Origin: CAYXVF01 sp964468125
Lineage (GTDB): Bacteria; Myxococcota; XYA12-FULL-58-9; CAYXVF01
DNA: 7,169 nt
NCBI GenBank assembly: GCA_964468125.1
Contig: CAYXVF010000179.1
Coordinates: forward strand, 1-7,169
Direction: 5' to 3'
Shown here: in pieces, positions 1-6,951 of the stretch
Position numbering within the stretch: the stretch's first letter is position 1
Layout of the letters: each line of letters begins with the position of its first letter
Position numbers and translations under genes: made by a program
Notes under the pieces: model-generated
What the model was told of the DNA's origin: nothing
What the model saw: only the letters and a program-made list of their open reading frames with translations
Database searches by the model: none

Positions 1-2523
1 GAGCTTGATCTCGGGTTTGGCCATCTTGCCTTTTTCGATCGCAATCTCCACCAGATAGCCGACTCCGTCGTCGTCGAGGCGAGCAAAGGGGTCAAACTGA
101 AAGACACCCTGCTCGATGTAGTGTGGCACGAACTTGCCCCCGTCGTCCCGGCTGATGCCGAGAGTCGTCTGAGTCAAATCATTGGTGCCGAAGCTGAAGA
201 AATCCGCGTGGCGTGCAATCTGGTCGGCACGCACGGCAGCCCGGGGCAGCTCGATCATCGTTCCGATGTGGAAGTGAACGCTCCGTCCCGCCTCCTCGAA
301 GACCTCCTCCGCGACGTCTTCGATCTGCGTGCGAATGATGCGCAGCTCCGTCGGATGCATGACGAGCGGCACCATGATCTCGGGCAACACATAGGTCCCC
401 TCGTGCACGACCTTCAGCGCGGCCTCGAAGATCGCGCGCACCTGCATTGCGTAGATCTCCGGAAAAGTGATCCCGAGACGGCAGCCGCGGTGGCCGAGCA
501 TCGGATTCTGCTCGGACAGCGCCTTCACCTTGTCCCAGACCTTCTCCGCAGAAATGTTGAGGCTGCGCGCGAGCGCTTCGACCTCGTCGTCTTCCCGTGG
601 GAGGAACTCGTGCAGCGGCGGGTCGAGCAAACGAATGGTTGCTGGGCGACCACCGAGCGCGCGAAAGATGCCCTCGAAATCCTCACGCTGGTACGGCTCG
701 AGCTTTTCGAGGGCCGCGTGCCGTTCGGCACTGCTCTCGGCAAGGATCATCTGACGCACCGCGATGATCCGATCCTCGCCAAAGAACATGTGCTCCGTAC
801 GGCACAGGCCGATCCCTTCGGCGCCGAGCTCGACGGCACGGGCGACATCCTTCGGCGTATCGGCGTTGGTACGGACCTCGAGGCGACGGCGCCGATCCGC
901 CCAGGAGAGCAGGCGCGCGATCTCGCCACCGAGATCCACTTCCACCGTCGGCACCTGGCCCAGGTAAACCTGGCCATTGCTGCCGTCGATGGTGAGGAAG
1001 TCGCCTTCGGACACGGTCACCGTCTCTCCACGGAACGTGAAGGTCGCCGAACGCCCGTCGGTTCCGATGCGCAAGGAGTCGCAGCCGGTGACGCACGGGC
1101 GTCCCATCCCGCGCGCGACCACCGCCGCGTGCGAGGTCATGCCGCCGGTCTGGGTGAGAATACCCGCCGCTGCATCCATCCCTACGATGTCTTCCGGGCT
1201 CGTCTCTTCGCGAACGAGCAATACACGTTTGCCCAGGGCCGCCTCGCGCTCCGCATCTTCACTGTCGAAGACGACCTGTCCCGCCGCCGCCCCAGGCGAT
1301 GCGGGGAGGCCCTTGCCGATCGGTTTGGCGTCGGCGCTCGGATCCACCTGCGGATGGAGGAGCGTGTCCACTGCGGCAGGATCGAGACGCATCACCGCCT
1401 CATCGCGATTGATCAGCGCCTCCTCAACCAAATCACAGGCGATCTTCACCGCCGCCGCGGCGGTGCGCTTGGCGTTGCGCGTCTGCAGAATGAAGAGCTC
1501 GCCTTCCTGAATCGTGAACTCGACGTCTTGAACGTCCCGGTAGTGGCGCTCGAGCCGGTCGATGATGCCCATCAGCTCCGTGTAGGCCTCAGGCATCGAC
1601 TCTTCTAGAGAGCCTGGCCCAGGACGCTCACTGTCCACGTCGACCGCGGAAAGGGTGCCGGGAGTTCGAGTGCCCGCGACCACATCCTCCCCTTGCGCAT
1701 TCGGAAGCCACTCACCGTACACACGCTTCTCGCCGGTGGAAGGATTCCGGGTGAAGAGCACGCCTGTGGCGGAGCCAGGCCCGAAGTTTCCGAAGACCAT
1801 CGCCTGCACGTTGGCGGCGGTCCCGGTCGAACCGTCGATTCGGTGCATACGCCGATAGGCCCTGGCCCGCTCCGTGTTCCAACTCGCGAAGACCGCTCGC
1901 ACCGCCCGACGCAGCTGCTCCACGGCAGCCTGGGGAAAAGGCTCCTTCGTGTGCTGTTCGTAGACCGCTTCCAGACGATCGACCACCTCCGTGAGCGCCT
2001 CGACGTCGAGGTCCGCATCGGATTCAGCCCCGCATGCCTCTTTGATCTTGCGCAGGGGTTCGTCGAGGGCCGCGCGACTGACGCCCATCACCACATCACC
2101 GAACATCTGAATCAGGCGACGGTAGGAATCGAGTGCGAAGCGACGGTCGCCCGCGAGCTCAGCGAGGCCGTCCACGCCTTCGCGGGTGAGTCCGAGGTTT
2201 AGGACCGTGTCCATCATCCCGGGCATCGACACCGCAGCCCCGGAGCGGACTGATACGAGCAGCGGATTCTTCGGATCGCCGAGCTTTGGGCCGTCGAGCA
2301 GGGATTCGATGTGGAAGAGGCCCTCATCGATTGCCTTGAGCGTATCACCGCTCAGAGTCGACGAATTCTCAGCGCACAGACTCGTAGGAAGCGTGTAGCC
2401 CGGAGGGACCGGCAGCCCCAAACGAGACATCTCCGCCAGATTTGCGCCTTTGCCACCAAGCAGCGCGCGATCGTCTCGGTTCCCGTCCGCGCGCCCACCA
2501 CCGAATCCGTACCATTTTCGCAT
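1..2523 (-). CDS. ppdK: Pyruvate, phosphate dikinase, C-terminus cut by window edge
   Basis: This enzyme interconverts pyruvate + ATP + Pi and PEP + AMP + PPi in the cytoplasm, serving gluconeogenesis or PPi-linked glycolysis. I read 841 uninterrupted codons from the ATG at 2523 to base 1. The N-terminal ATP-grasp part shows KGANLAEM (Lys25), SVRSGA (Arg93) and MPGMMDTVLNLG, ending near QTRN (Arg349). The swivelling phosphohistidine domain carries GGMTSHAAVVAR, with catalytic His465 and Thr463 at the position targeted by the PPDK regulatory protein in other species. The PEP/pyruvate barrel has LCRTEH (Arg575), TIRLLDPPLHEF (Arg631), GHRGCRLG (Arg679), metal-binding Glu758 (IELPRA) and GTNDLTQTTLG (Asn781/Asp782). 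The window ends at KPEIKL. The family continues with GICGEHGG, so the catalytic Cys (about residue 844) and some 30-50 residues lie outside. An in-frame TAA four codons upstream fixes the start. No strong Shine-Dalgarno sequence is visible. Function is near certain. Confidence 0.97.
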   Translation of the reverse strand, partial: MRKWYGFGGGRADGNRDDRALLGGKGANLAEMSRLGLPVPPGYTLPTSLCAENSSTLSGDTLKAIDEGLFHIESLLDGPKLGDPKNPLLVSVRSGAAVSMPGMMDTVLNLGLTREGVDGLAELAGDRRFALDSYRRLIQMFGDVVMGVSRAALDEPLRKIKEACGAESDADLDVEALTEVVDRLEAVYEQHTKEPFPQAAVEQLRRAVRAVFASWNTERARAYRRMHRIDGSTGTAANVQAMVFGNFGPGSATGVLFTRNPSTGEKRVYGEWLPNAQGEDVVAGTRTPGTLSAVDVDSERPGPGSLEESMPEAYTELMGIIDRLERHYRDVQDVEFTIQEGELFILQTRNAKRTAAAAVKIACDLVEEALINRDEAVMRLDPAAVDTLLHPQVDPSADAKPIGKGLPASPGAAAGQVVFDSEDAEREAALGKRVLLVREETSPEDIVGMDAAAGILTQTGGMTSHAAVVARGMGRPCVTGCDSLRIGTDGRSATFTFRGETVTVSEGDFLTIDGSNGQVYLGQVPTVEVDLGGEIARLLSWADRRRRLEVRTNADTPKDVARAVELGAEGIGLCRTEHMFFGEDRIIAVRQMILAESSAERHAALEKLEPYQREDFEGIFRALGGRPATIRLLDPPLHEFLPREDDEVEALARSLNISAEKVWDKVKALSEQNPMLGHRGCRLGITFPEIYAMQVRAIFEAALKVVHEGTYVLPEIMVPLVMHPTELRIIRTQIEDVAEEVFEEAGRSVHFHIGTMIELPRAAVRADQIARHADFFSFGTNDLTQTTLGISRDDGGKFVPHYIEQGVFQFDPFARLDDDGVGYLVEIAIEKGKMAKPEIKL

Positions 2524-2689
2524 CGCGCGAGCTTATTCCAGACGCAGCGGGCGTAGGTCAACGGCGATAGAGTCGCAGGATCGACGGATTCACGCCCGCC
2601 CGTTCAACCGGCCTCGGGCCTCGGTAGAGACCCCGTGGAGCGCGAAACTGGACGTAGACGTCAGCCGTCGACAGACGCTCTTGCGGCGT
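2524..2689. other. Intergenic gap between nuclease and PPDK genes
   Basis: These 166 bp separate the nuclease stop from the PPDK start. I see a tandem duplicate of GCCTCGG (2611-2624) and TTGACC (2561-2556) on the minus strand without a convincing -10 partner. There is no terminator-like hairpin with a U-tract, so read-through from the nuclease gene into ppdK is possible. Confidence 0.45.
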
Positions 2690-3610
2690 TCAGCGCCCAC
2701 ACTGGCGCTTGAAATTGCACATCCTGCACGCGTCACGGTCTTCGGTCATCGGGAAGAGCTCCGCGGGCGGCTCCGGCTCGTGCAGATTGCGCATGGTGCT
2801 CACCGATTCACGAATGGTCTGCTCGGCCCAGGCGAGCGCGTCCGCGTCGATCCGGATGTCGGCCACTTCGCCGCGGTCGAGATAGGCCGCATGGCCCACC
2901 AGCTCGTCCGGTCGGGCGCCCCACTCTCGCTGTCCGAGGATCGCATAGACCGCGAGCTGCAGGCGCTCGTCGTCCGGTCGGGCGAGACCGGTCTTCCAAT
3001 CGACCAGATGTACCACCCCTGCTTCGTCGCGCCAGGCGAAGTCTGGCTTCACGAGGATCTTCGCGCCATCGACGATGAACGTCGATGCGTCTTCGAGCGC
3101 CAGCCACTGATAGGCGGGGGTATTCTTGATCTGGCGTACCAGAGGGAGCTCGAAAAAGTTGCGCAGGCAGCGCTCCATGCGGTCACGGGCATCGCGCCAC
3201 TCCTGGCGGCTGACAGGCTCTTCGTACTCGTGCTCGAACAGGCCACAAGCGGAACGCGGCTTGTCGCGATAGACTCGGTGCAAAGACTCGCTGTACTGCA
3301 CGCGCATGCGCTGCACGCCGCGACGGATCAAGCGCTCCGGGTCGACCTCCGCGCGGCTGCGAAAATCTTCGAGGGCGTATTGGATGAGCTCGTGGACGAT
3401 CTCTCCGACCCACATATAACGGTTTCGAAGCCACTTCAGCACGTAGAGCTCGCGCTGCTGCGCGCTCGCGCTCGCCGAGGCCCCCCCGCGACTCGCATAG
3501 TGCTGAAAATAGTAGCGACGCAGGCAGGTTTTGAGACGCTTGTCCCGGCTGACCGACCAAGTGAAACGGGTCGGCTTCGAGTCCGGGAAAAAGCTGAGCT
3601 GACTACTCAC
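2690..3610 (-). CDS. PD-(D/E)XK nuclease with predicted Fe-S cluster (RecB/Cas4/AddB-like)
   Basis: This is a predicted 306-aa DNA exonuclease of the PD-(D/E)XK superfamily. Visible active-site signatures in order are GEIVHELI (His73), KPDF (Asp190), VDWKTG (Asp204 and Lys206) and QLAVYA (Gln218, Tyr222). One cysteine near the N-terminus (Cys29, in TCLRRYYF) and three at the C-terminus (Cys295, Cys298, Cys304) match the split 1+3 arrangement that binds a 4Fe-4S cluster in AddB and Cas4 relatives. The size fits a stand-alone nuclease domain without a helicase. The start is GTG at 3610: an in-frame TGA lies three codons upstream, GAGG at 3618-3621 is spaced 7 nt from it, and the next Met (66) would lose Cys29. 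It precedes the PPDK gene by 166 bp on the same strand. No CRISPR, cas1/cas2 or recombination helicase is in the window, so a general DNA repair or processing role is more likely than Cas4. Substrate and polarity are unknown. The family call is confident; the exact role is not. Confidence 0.88.
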   Translation of the reverse strand: MSSQLSFFPDSKPTRFTWSVSRDKRLKTCLRRYYFQHYASRGGASASASAQQRELYVLKWLRNRYMWVGEIVHELIQYALEDFRSRAEVDPERLIRRGVQRMRVQYSESLHRVYRDKPRSACGLFEHEYEEPVSRQEWRDARDRMERCLRNFFELPLVRQIKNTPAYQWLALEDASTFIVDGAKILVKPDFAWRDEAGVVHLVDWKTGLARPDDERLQLAVYAILGQREWGARPDELVGHAAYLDRGEVADIRIDADALAWAEQTIRESVSTMRNLHEPEPPAELFPMTEDRDACRMCNFKRQCGR

Positions 3611-3617
3611 AGGGCTG

Positions 3618-3621
3618 CCTC
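3618..3621 (-). promoter_or_regulatory. Ribosome binding site supporting the GTG start of the nuclease
   Basis: The minus strand reads TTGAGG followed by seven nucleotides and then GTG. This good Shine-Dalgarno match decides the start codon, because no ATG is available between the upstream in-frame stop and codon 66. Confidence 0.6.
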
Positions 3622-3664
3622 AAATCCTAGCCGCGACAGGCCAAAGCCCGCGCGAAGCCTACGA

Positions 3665-3694
3665 CCTATAGGCCGACGGGATCGCGAGCGGCAA
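3665..3694 (-). promoter_or_regulatory. Candidate sigma70-type promoter for the nuclease gene
   Basis: On the minus strand TTGCCG (3694-3689) and TATAGG (3670-3665) are separated by 18 nt and resemble -35 and -10 elements. Transcription would begin near 3658, giving a leader of about 48 nt before the GTG at 3610. It sits downstream of the terminator of the previous gene cluster, where an independent promoter is expected. The match is by eye in a GC-rich genome, so it is tentative. Confidence 0.35.
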
Positions 3695-3891
3695 GACCAA
3701 CCATCGGAGATTGCACCCGCGATTGCCAAGTTCCGGACCGACGCATCGGGGCCCATTCGGGGTACGCCGCGGCATTCCAAACACGGCTTCAGATCGCCGA
3801 GCAGGCCCCGTTTTCCCCCGATTCCAGGCCCTCAGTGCCAGCAGGGCGGCCGCCGGGCGCCAGCGCGAGCCACGAGGAAACGAGGTTCCGC

Positions 3892-3924
3892 GACAAAAAT
3901 CCGATCGAAACGATCGTTTTTGTC
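3892..3924 (-). terminator. Rho-independent terminator of the envelope gene cluster
   Basis: An inverted repeat pairs GACAAAAA (3892-3899) with TTTTTGTC (3917-3924) and CGATCG (3902-3907) with CGATCG (3911-3916), around a three-base loop and a two-base bulge at 3900-3901. On the minus strand the GC-containing stem is followed by GATTTTTG, giving the U-tract of an intrinsic terminator. It begins 10 bp after the stop of the 206-aa gene. The flanking A/T tracts make it nearly symmetric, so it could also stop transcription from the plus strand. Confidence 0.8.
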
Positions 3925-3934
3925 ATACGGGCGC

Positions 3935-4555
3935 TCAGTCGTCCTCCGCGTCCCCCTCCTTCAGCTTGGTCCAGGCACCGCCCGTGTAGGCGTCGAGCAT
4001 CGAGTCGAGCTCCTGGGTCCGAAGGATCAAGCCCGCCTTCGCGCGCGGGCTGTCGGGCGGATCGAGGGCGAGCGCCAGGAGGTTGTGCTGGCGCGTGTAG
4101 TAGATCCGCGTGACCTGCTTCATGACATCTTCGTGAATACCCACGAGGGAATAGGCATCGATCTCGCTCGGGTTGAAGACCAGAGTGCCGAAATCCCAAG
4201 AGAGCCCCGCGCTGTAGCCGCGTCCGGTGCCGTTCGTGATGTCGGTCACCTGTGGGTTCGTCGGATCGAAGGGACGACCAAAGACGCTCTGGTCGGTCGA
4301 TAGGCCATCGGAGCGGTTGTCGTTGTACGTATAGCCACCGTTGACGTTCGGAAGCAGCGCCCGCAGGCGCGCCGATGAGCGGTAGCCCTCGATGTCGCCC
4401 TGGTTCACGCGGAAGTAGTTCAGCGCCGCCTGCTGGACCACCCAGACCGGTGGATCCTGCTTCAGAATCTTCAGCACGCGCTGCACTTCCGGGTCGACGA
4501 TGAGTGACGCTGCGTCCGCGCTCAGACTGACAGTCATGACAAAGGCGAGTAGCAT
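3935..4555 (-). CDS. Exported protein resembling half of a TolC-family outer-membrane factor
   Basis: The 206-aa product begins with a short hydrophobic segment (residues 1-15, probable cleavage after SADA), suggesting Sec export, although its N-terminus lacks the usual basic residue. The body has a helical stretch (about 21-65, with VWVVQQAALNYFRV), then RLRALLPNVNGGYTYNDN, then a Gly/Asn/Asp-rich segment and SAGLSWDFGTLVFNPSEI. A second helical part includes HEDVMKQVTRIYYTR, LILRTQELDSMLDAYTGG and an acidic tail. LPxVxGxY, a WDxG-type strand and a closing Arg/Glu-Leu helix are reminiscent of TolC/OEP proteins, but those are usually above 400 aa with two repeats, so this would be a half-length version. 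That relation is inferred from pattern only. It is the last gene before the terminator, 12 nt after the upstream lipoprotein. GAGG at 4566-4569 overlaps that gene's stop, suggesting translational coupling. An in-frame stop fixes the start. It is certainly a gene; its function is unknown. Confidence 0.8.
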   Translation of the reverse strand: MLLAFVMTVSLSADAASLIVDPEVQRVLKILKQDPPVWVVQQAALNYFRVNQGDIEGYRSSARLRALLPNVNGGYTYNDNRSDGLSTDQSVFGRPFDPTNPQVTDITNGTGRGYSAGLSWDFGTLVFNPSEIDAYSLVGIHEDVMKQVTRIYYTRQHNLLALALDPPDSPRAKAGLILRTQELDSMLDAYTGGAWTKLKEGDAEDD

Positions 4556-4567
4556 CTCGGTTGGGCC

Positions 4568-5530
4568 TCACAGGCTCTCGGCGCAACGAGGCGCCTGAGG
4601 TTGGGGATCGGGTTCGGGGACTTCGATGAAACGGGCTCGTGCTCGTACGTCAGCGATTCGGAACGGCTCGAACAGGTCGAAGCTCTTCGCGTTTTCCTGC
4701 AGCTCGAGTGCGATCCAACGGGCGCTCACGGTCGGTTCGACCGTGAACAGATCGCTACCGCCGTCCCCCAACCCCCCGCCGATGCCGTCAACGGTGCGAT
4801 AGGCGGTCCAGGCGGTGGGGACGCTGCTCTGGTCGAGCTCGGAGGTCGAAACGACATAACGTGTTGCGTACTCATCGTTCCCTTCACCAAAGCGGTCGGG
4901 GAACACGACCTCGATCTCCGTGAGGTCGAAGCGGGCACCGAGATCGATGGCAAGGCGCGAGACGCCGATCTCGAGGATTGTGCTCGGATCGTTGTCCACC
5001 AGGTGCGCGAGGCTCCCCCCGTCAGGGATCGCGTCCGCATAGACCTGGGTCACCCCAGCCTCCACCACGGATTCAATGAGCTCTTCGGGTGTTAGCTCGA
5101 CCGGTTCCGGACTCATCGACGGGTCGTGAGTGATCACGACTTCCGTCGACTCCGACGCGCGGCCTTGCTCGTCCTGCGCATAGACGCTCAGGGTCTGCGT
5201 CTCCTCTGCGCGCAGAGCGACGTCGATACAAAAACGCCCGGTCGAGTCCGCATCGGTAAAACCCGTCCCCGCGCCACCTTCCACGACGACCGCCGCAAGG
5301 GGGCCGGTGACGCCACTGAGCGGCACGATTAAAAATCCCGTCTCAGCCGGCATTGAATCCAGGAGGGGCACGACGGGTGGACGCCCCTCTCCCACCCCCA
5401 CACCGGGGTCGGGCGTCGTTGGGTTCTCGGGAACCGCAAACTCGTCTGGGTCCGGCCGCTCCGGCGCCGGAAGCTCGCCGCAGCCCAAAAAGGCGGCCGC
5501 GCCCACGAAGAGGAAAGTGCACCGCATCAT
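4568..5530 (-). CDS. Lipoprotein with Ig-like and discoidin (F5/8 type C)-like domains
   Basis: This is a predicted 320-aa outer-membrane or periplasmic lipoprotein. The signal peptide (residues 1-16, Arg3 then a hydrophobic core) ends in FLGC, with Cys17 as the likely lipidated residue; Phe at -3 is slightly atypical. A Pro/Asp/Gly-rich tether follows (about 18-55). Residues 62-135 form a beta-rich segment (GFTDADSTGRFCIDV, LSVYAQDEQGRASES) typical of bacterial Ig-like domains. Residues 165-302 resemble a galactose-binding-like F5/8C fold: LAHLVDNDPSTILEIG, LAIDLGARFDLTEIEVVF, RYVVSTS and ARWIALELQEN. Such domains commonly bind carbohydrates or surface ligands; the ligand here is unknown. 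The start overlaps the upstream gene's stop as ATGA, with AGG seven nucleotides before it. A second ATG immediately follows and could serve instead. A 206-aa exported protein follows after 12 nt in the same operon. Lipoprotein status is solid; the domain names come from pattern reading. Confidence 0.85.
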   Translation of the reverse strand: MMRCTFLFVGAAAFLGCGELPAPERPDPDEFAVPENPTTPDPGVGVGEGRPPVVPLLDSMPAETGFLIVPLSGVTGPLAAVVVEGGAGTGFTDADSTGRFCIDVALRAEETQTLSVYAQDEQGRASESTEVVITHDPSMSPEPVELTPEELIESVVEAGVTQVYADAIPDGGSLAHLVDNDPSTILEIGVSRLAIDLGARFDLTEIEVVFPDRFGEGNDEYATRYVVSTSELDQSSVPTAWTAYRTVDGIGGGLGDGGSDLFTVEPTVSARWIALELQENAKSFDLFEPFRIADVRARARFIEVPEPDPQPQAPRCAESL

Positions 5531-6906
5531 TCAAATACCTGCGCTGGCGGAAGATTCGACGGCGGCGCCGGCGGGCAGACACCGTCGGTGGTAAACGCGA
5601 GATCGGGAGCCCAGTTCCAATCGGTCACGAATGCCTGGCCCACTTCCACGGCCTCGCCACAGGCGTTTCGGCGAAAGATCCGACCGGTGCGTTCGAGCCG
5701 TTGTGTCTGGCGATAGAAGACGCCGTACTGGCCGGGCAAAATGCGTCCGGAGATCGAGAGACTTTCAGACTCGGAGCTCGACCGGCTCGAGGACGTGCTG
5801 AATCCAAAGCCGATGTCGAGGATCCAGGTCTCGACGGCGAAGTTCCCGGAGAGCGACGTGGAAATGCCCCGGGTCTCGTTCGTGCCGCTATTGTAGCTGA
5901 CGTTTCGGCCGAGCGTTCCGCCGGCAAGGCAGCCACTGACTTGCACCGGTGGATAGAGCTCCTCGAGGATCACGTCGCCGTCGTAGGCGACATACTGGTC
6001 CCAGGCGTACTCAAAGCGGATCGACCGGTCGAGGGTCTCGCCGTCGCTCGTTACGACTCGAAAATTCACCGCCATCGGAAACGTCTGTTGCTCCCTTTCG
6101 TACATGGTGATCGTGCCTGGATTGAGCTCGAAGCGGGTCGCTCGCCCGATGGTGATGTCCCGCGTCTCCACCACCGGATCTCCGGTCAGATCGACGTAGG
6201 CAGCGGAGATTTCGAGCGGCGCCACGACGCTCCCCGATCCGAAGCCGATGGCCTCGACGTCAACGACGACCTTGGGGGCCGCACCGAGCTCGTAGGGGGG
6301 CTCTAGGAAATTATCCCAGTCGAAGGCGATCTCACCGGCCCCAGGGGTGCGCATGGCGATCGTCGTCGCGATCCGCTTTGGACACTCACTGCCATCGCGA
6401 CGAGCCCGCCAAATCACGAGCGAGGGCTCCACTTCGATCTCGACGCTCATCGGCTCGGAGGGGTCGGTGCTCGCGTCCGAGGCGCTCATCACGGCGGAGA
6501 CCGTCCCGCGGAAGGTGCCCACTTCGTGGCCGAAGCCCGCGGGCGGCTGGACCGGCTCGAAGGTCCACTCGAGACGGCCAGCGTTGACGAAACTCGCCGG
6601 CACCTCGAAGGCCACCTCGTCCTGGGCGCCGTTGCTCTGCTCGAACACGCCGGAGATCTGCAGGACGATCTCGGCCTCTTGCACGAATCCGGAGCCGAGC
6701 ACGGTGACCGTGTCCCCTGCCCGGAGGGCGGCGGGGGCCATCGCCCGAATCTCGGGCGGCTCCATAACGATGACTTCCGGCTCTCGCTGCGGGGACTCGC
6801 GTGAGGAGATCATCGAGTCTCCACAGGCCGCCCCGAGACACACCACGCCCAAGAAGAAGGCGCACTGAACCGCACGACGTCGCCGTCGATTTTGCTCTCG
6901 CTGCAT
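5527..6906 (-). CDS. Lipoprotein with IPT/TIG domain and Ser-rich beta C-terminal region
   Basis: This is a predicted 459-aa lipoprotein. A strongly basic n-region (RRRRR, 7-11), a hydrophobic core and LGAACGDS place the lipidated residue at Cys28, followed by a short tether. Residues 50-160 read as an IPT/TIG Ig-like domain: PPEIRAMAPAALRAGDTVTVLGSGFV with VAFEVPASFVNAGRLEWTFEP. Residues 161-320 are beta-rich and unassigned. The C-terminal region (about 335-415) alternates polar and hydrophobic residues, has 11 Ser among residues 370-387, and continues with GRILPGQYGVFYRQTQRL. This suggests long amphipathic strands. Four cysteines after the lipid anchor (175, 326, 416, 444) could form two disulfides. 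The ATG at 6906 has GAGG only 4 nt upstream and no better alternative before Met32. It begins 45 nt after the preceding same-strand frame ends and overlaps the next lipoprotein gene by ATGA. Its role is unknown; surface adhesion or a cell-envelope scaffold is possible. Confidence 0.87.
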   Translation of the reverse strand: MQREQNRRRRRAVQCAFFLGVVCLGAACGDSMISSRESPQREPEVIVMEPPEIRAMAPAALRAGDTVTVLGSGFVQEAEIVLQISGVFEQSNGAQDEVAFEVPASFVNAGRLEWTFEPVQPPAGFGHEVGTFRGTVSAVMSASDASTDPSEPMSVEIEVEPSLVIWRARRDGSECPKRIATTIAMRTPGAGEIAFDWDNFLEPPYELGAAPKVVVDVEAIGFGSGSVVAPLEISAAYVDLTGDPVVETRDITIGRATRFELNPGTITMYEREQQTFPMAVNFRVVTSDGETLDRSIRFEYAWDQYVAYDGDVILEELYPPVQVSGCLAGGTLGRNVSYNSGTNETRGISTSLSGNFAVETWILDIGFGFSTSSSRSSSESESLSISGRILPGQYGVFYRQTQRLERTGRIFRRNACGEAVEVGQAFVTDWNWAPDLAFTTDGVCPPAPPSNLPPAQVFE

Positions 6907-6951
6907 GTTGCCTCGATGTGGGGAAAGGGATCTGAGTCCCGGACAGCTACC

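Larger units (their letters stand above)
3611..3891. other. Non-coding intergenic region between envelope cluster and nuclease gene
   Basis: This 281-bp stretch lies between the terminator of the right-hand cluster and the nuclease start. I found no convincing gene on either strand: the open frames crossing it are antisense or out-of-frame extensions from neighbouring genes. Apart from the promoter candidate at 3665-3694 and the ribosome binding site at 3618-3621, I see only short GC-rich palindromes, such as a 10-bp one containing GCGGCCGC near 3846-3855. No tRNA or recognisable riboswitch was seen. Confidence 0.6.

Noticed and set aside
121..1608. Long plus-strand open frame (495 codons) opposite ppdK
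   Set aside because: It lies wholly antisense to an unmistakable PPDK gene. Its product is low-complexity Arg/His/Leu-rich, as expected for the complement of GC-rich coding DNA.
2533..2561. Possible promoter for ppdK (TTGACC with GAATAA 17 nt downstream)
   Set aside because: The -35 is good, but the -10 matches only two of six consensus bases, and the transcript would start almost on the ATG. No better -10 was found.
2690..3610. The nuclease as a CRISPR-associated Cas4
   Set aside because: No cas1, cas2, effector gene or repeat-spacer array is in the window, and the PD-(D/E)XK plus Fe-S layout is shared with AddB and solo exonucleases.
2450..4303. Plus-strand open frame of 617 codons spanning the nuclease and part of the envelope cluster
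   Set aside because: It crosses antisense to three separate minus-strand genes, two intergenic regions and a terminator. The translated product shows no domain.
3789..4586. Minus-strand open frame of 265 codons overlapping the 206-aa gene
   Set aside because: It is out of frame with the 206-aa gene, runs through the terminator hairpin, has no signal peptide, and is Arg/Gly/Pro-rich as shadow frames are.
5353..6306. Plus-strand open frame of 317 codons opposite the lipoprotein genes
   Set aside because: It is antisense to two lipoprotein genes with clear signal peptides and domains. The product is compositionally biased and unrecognisable.
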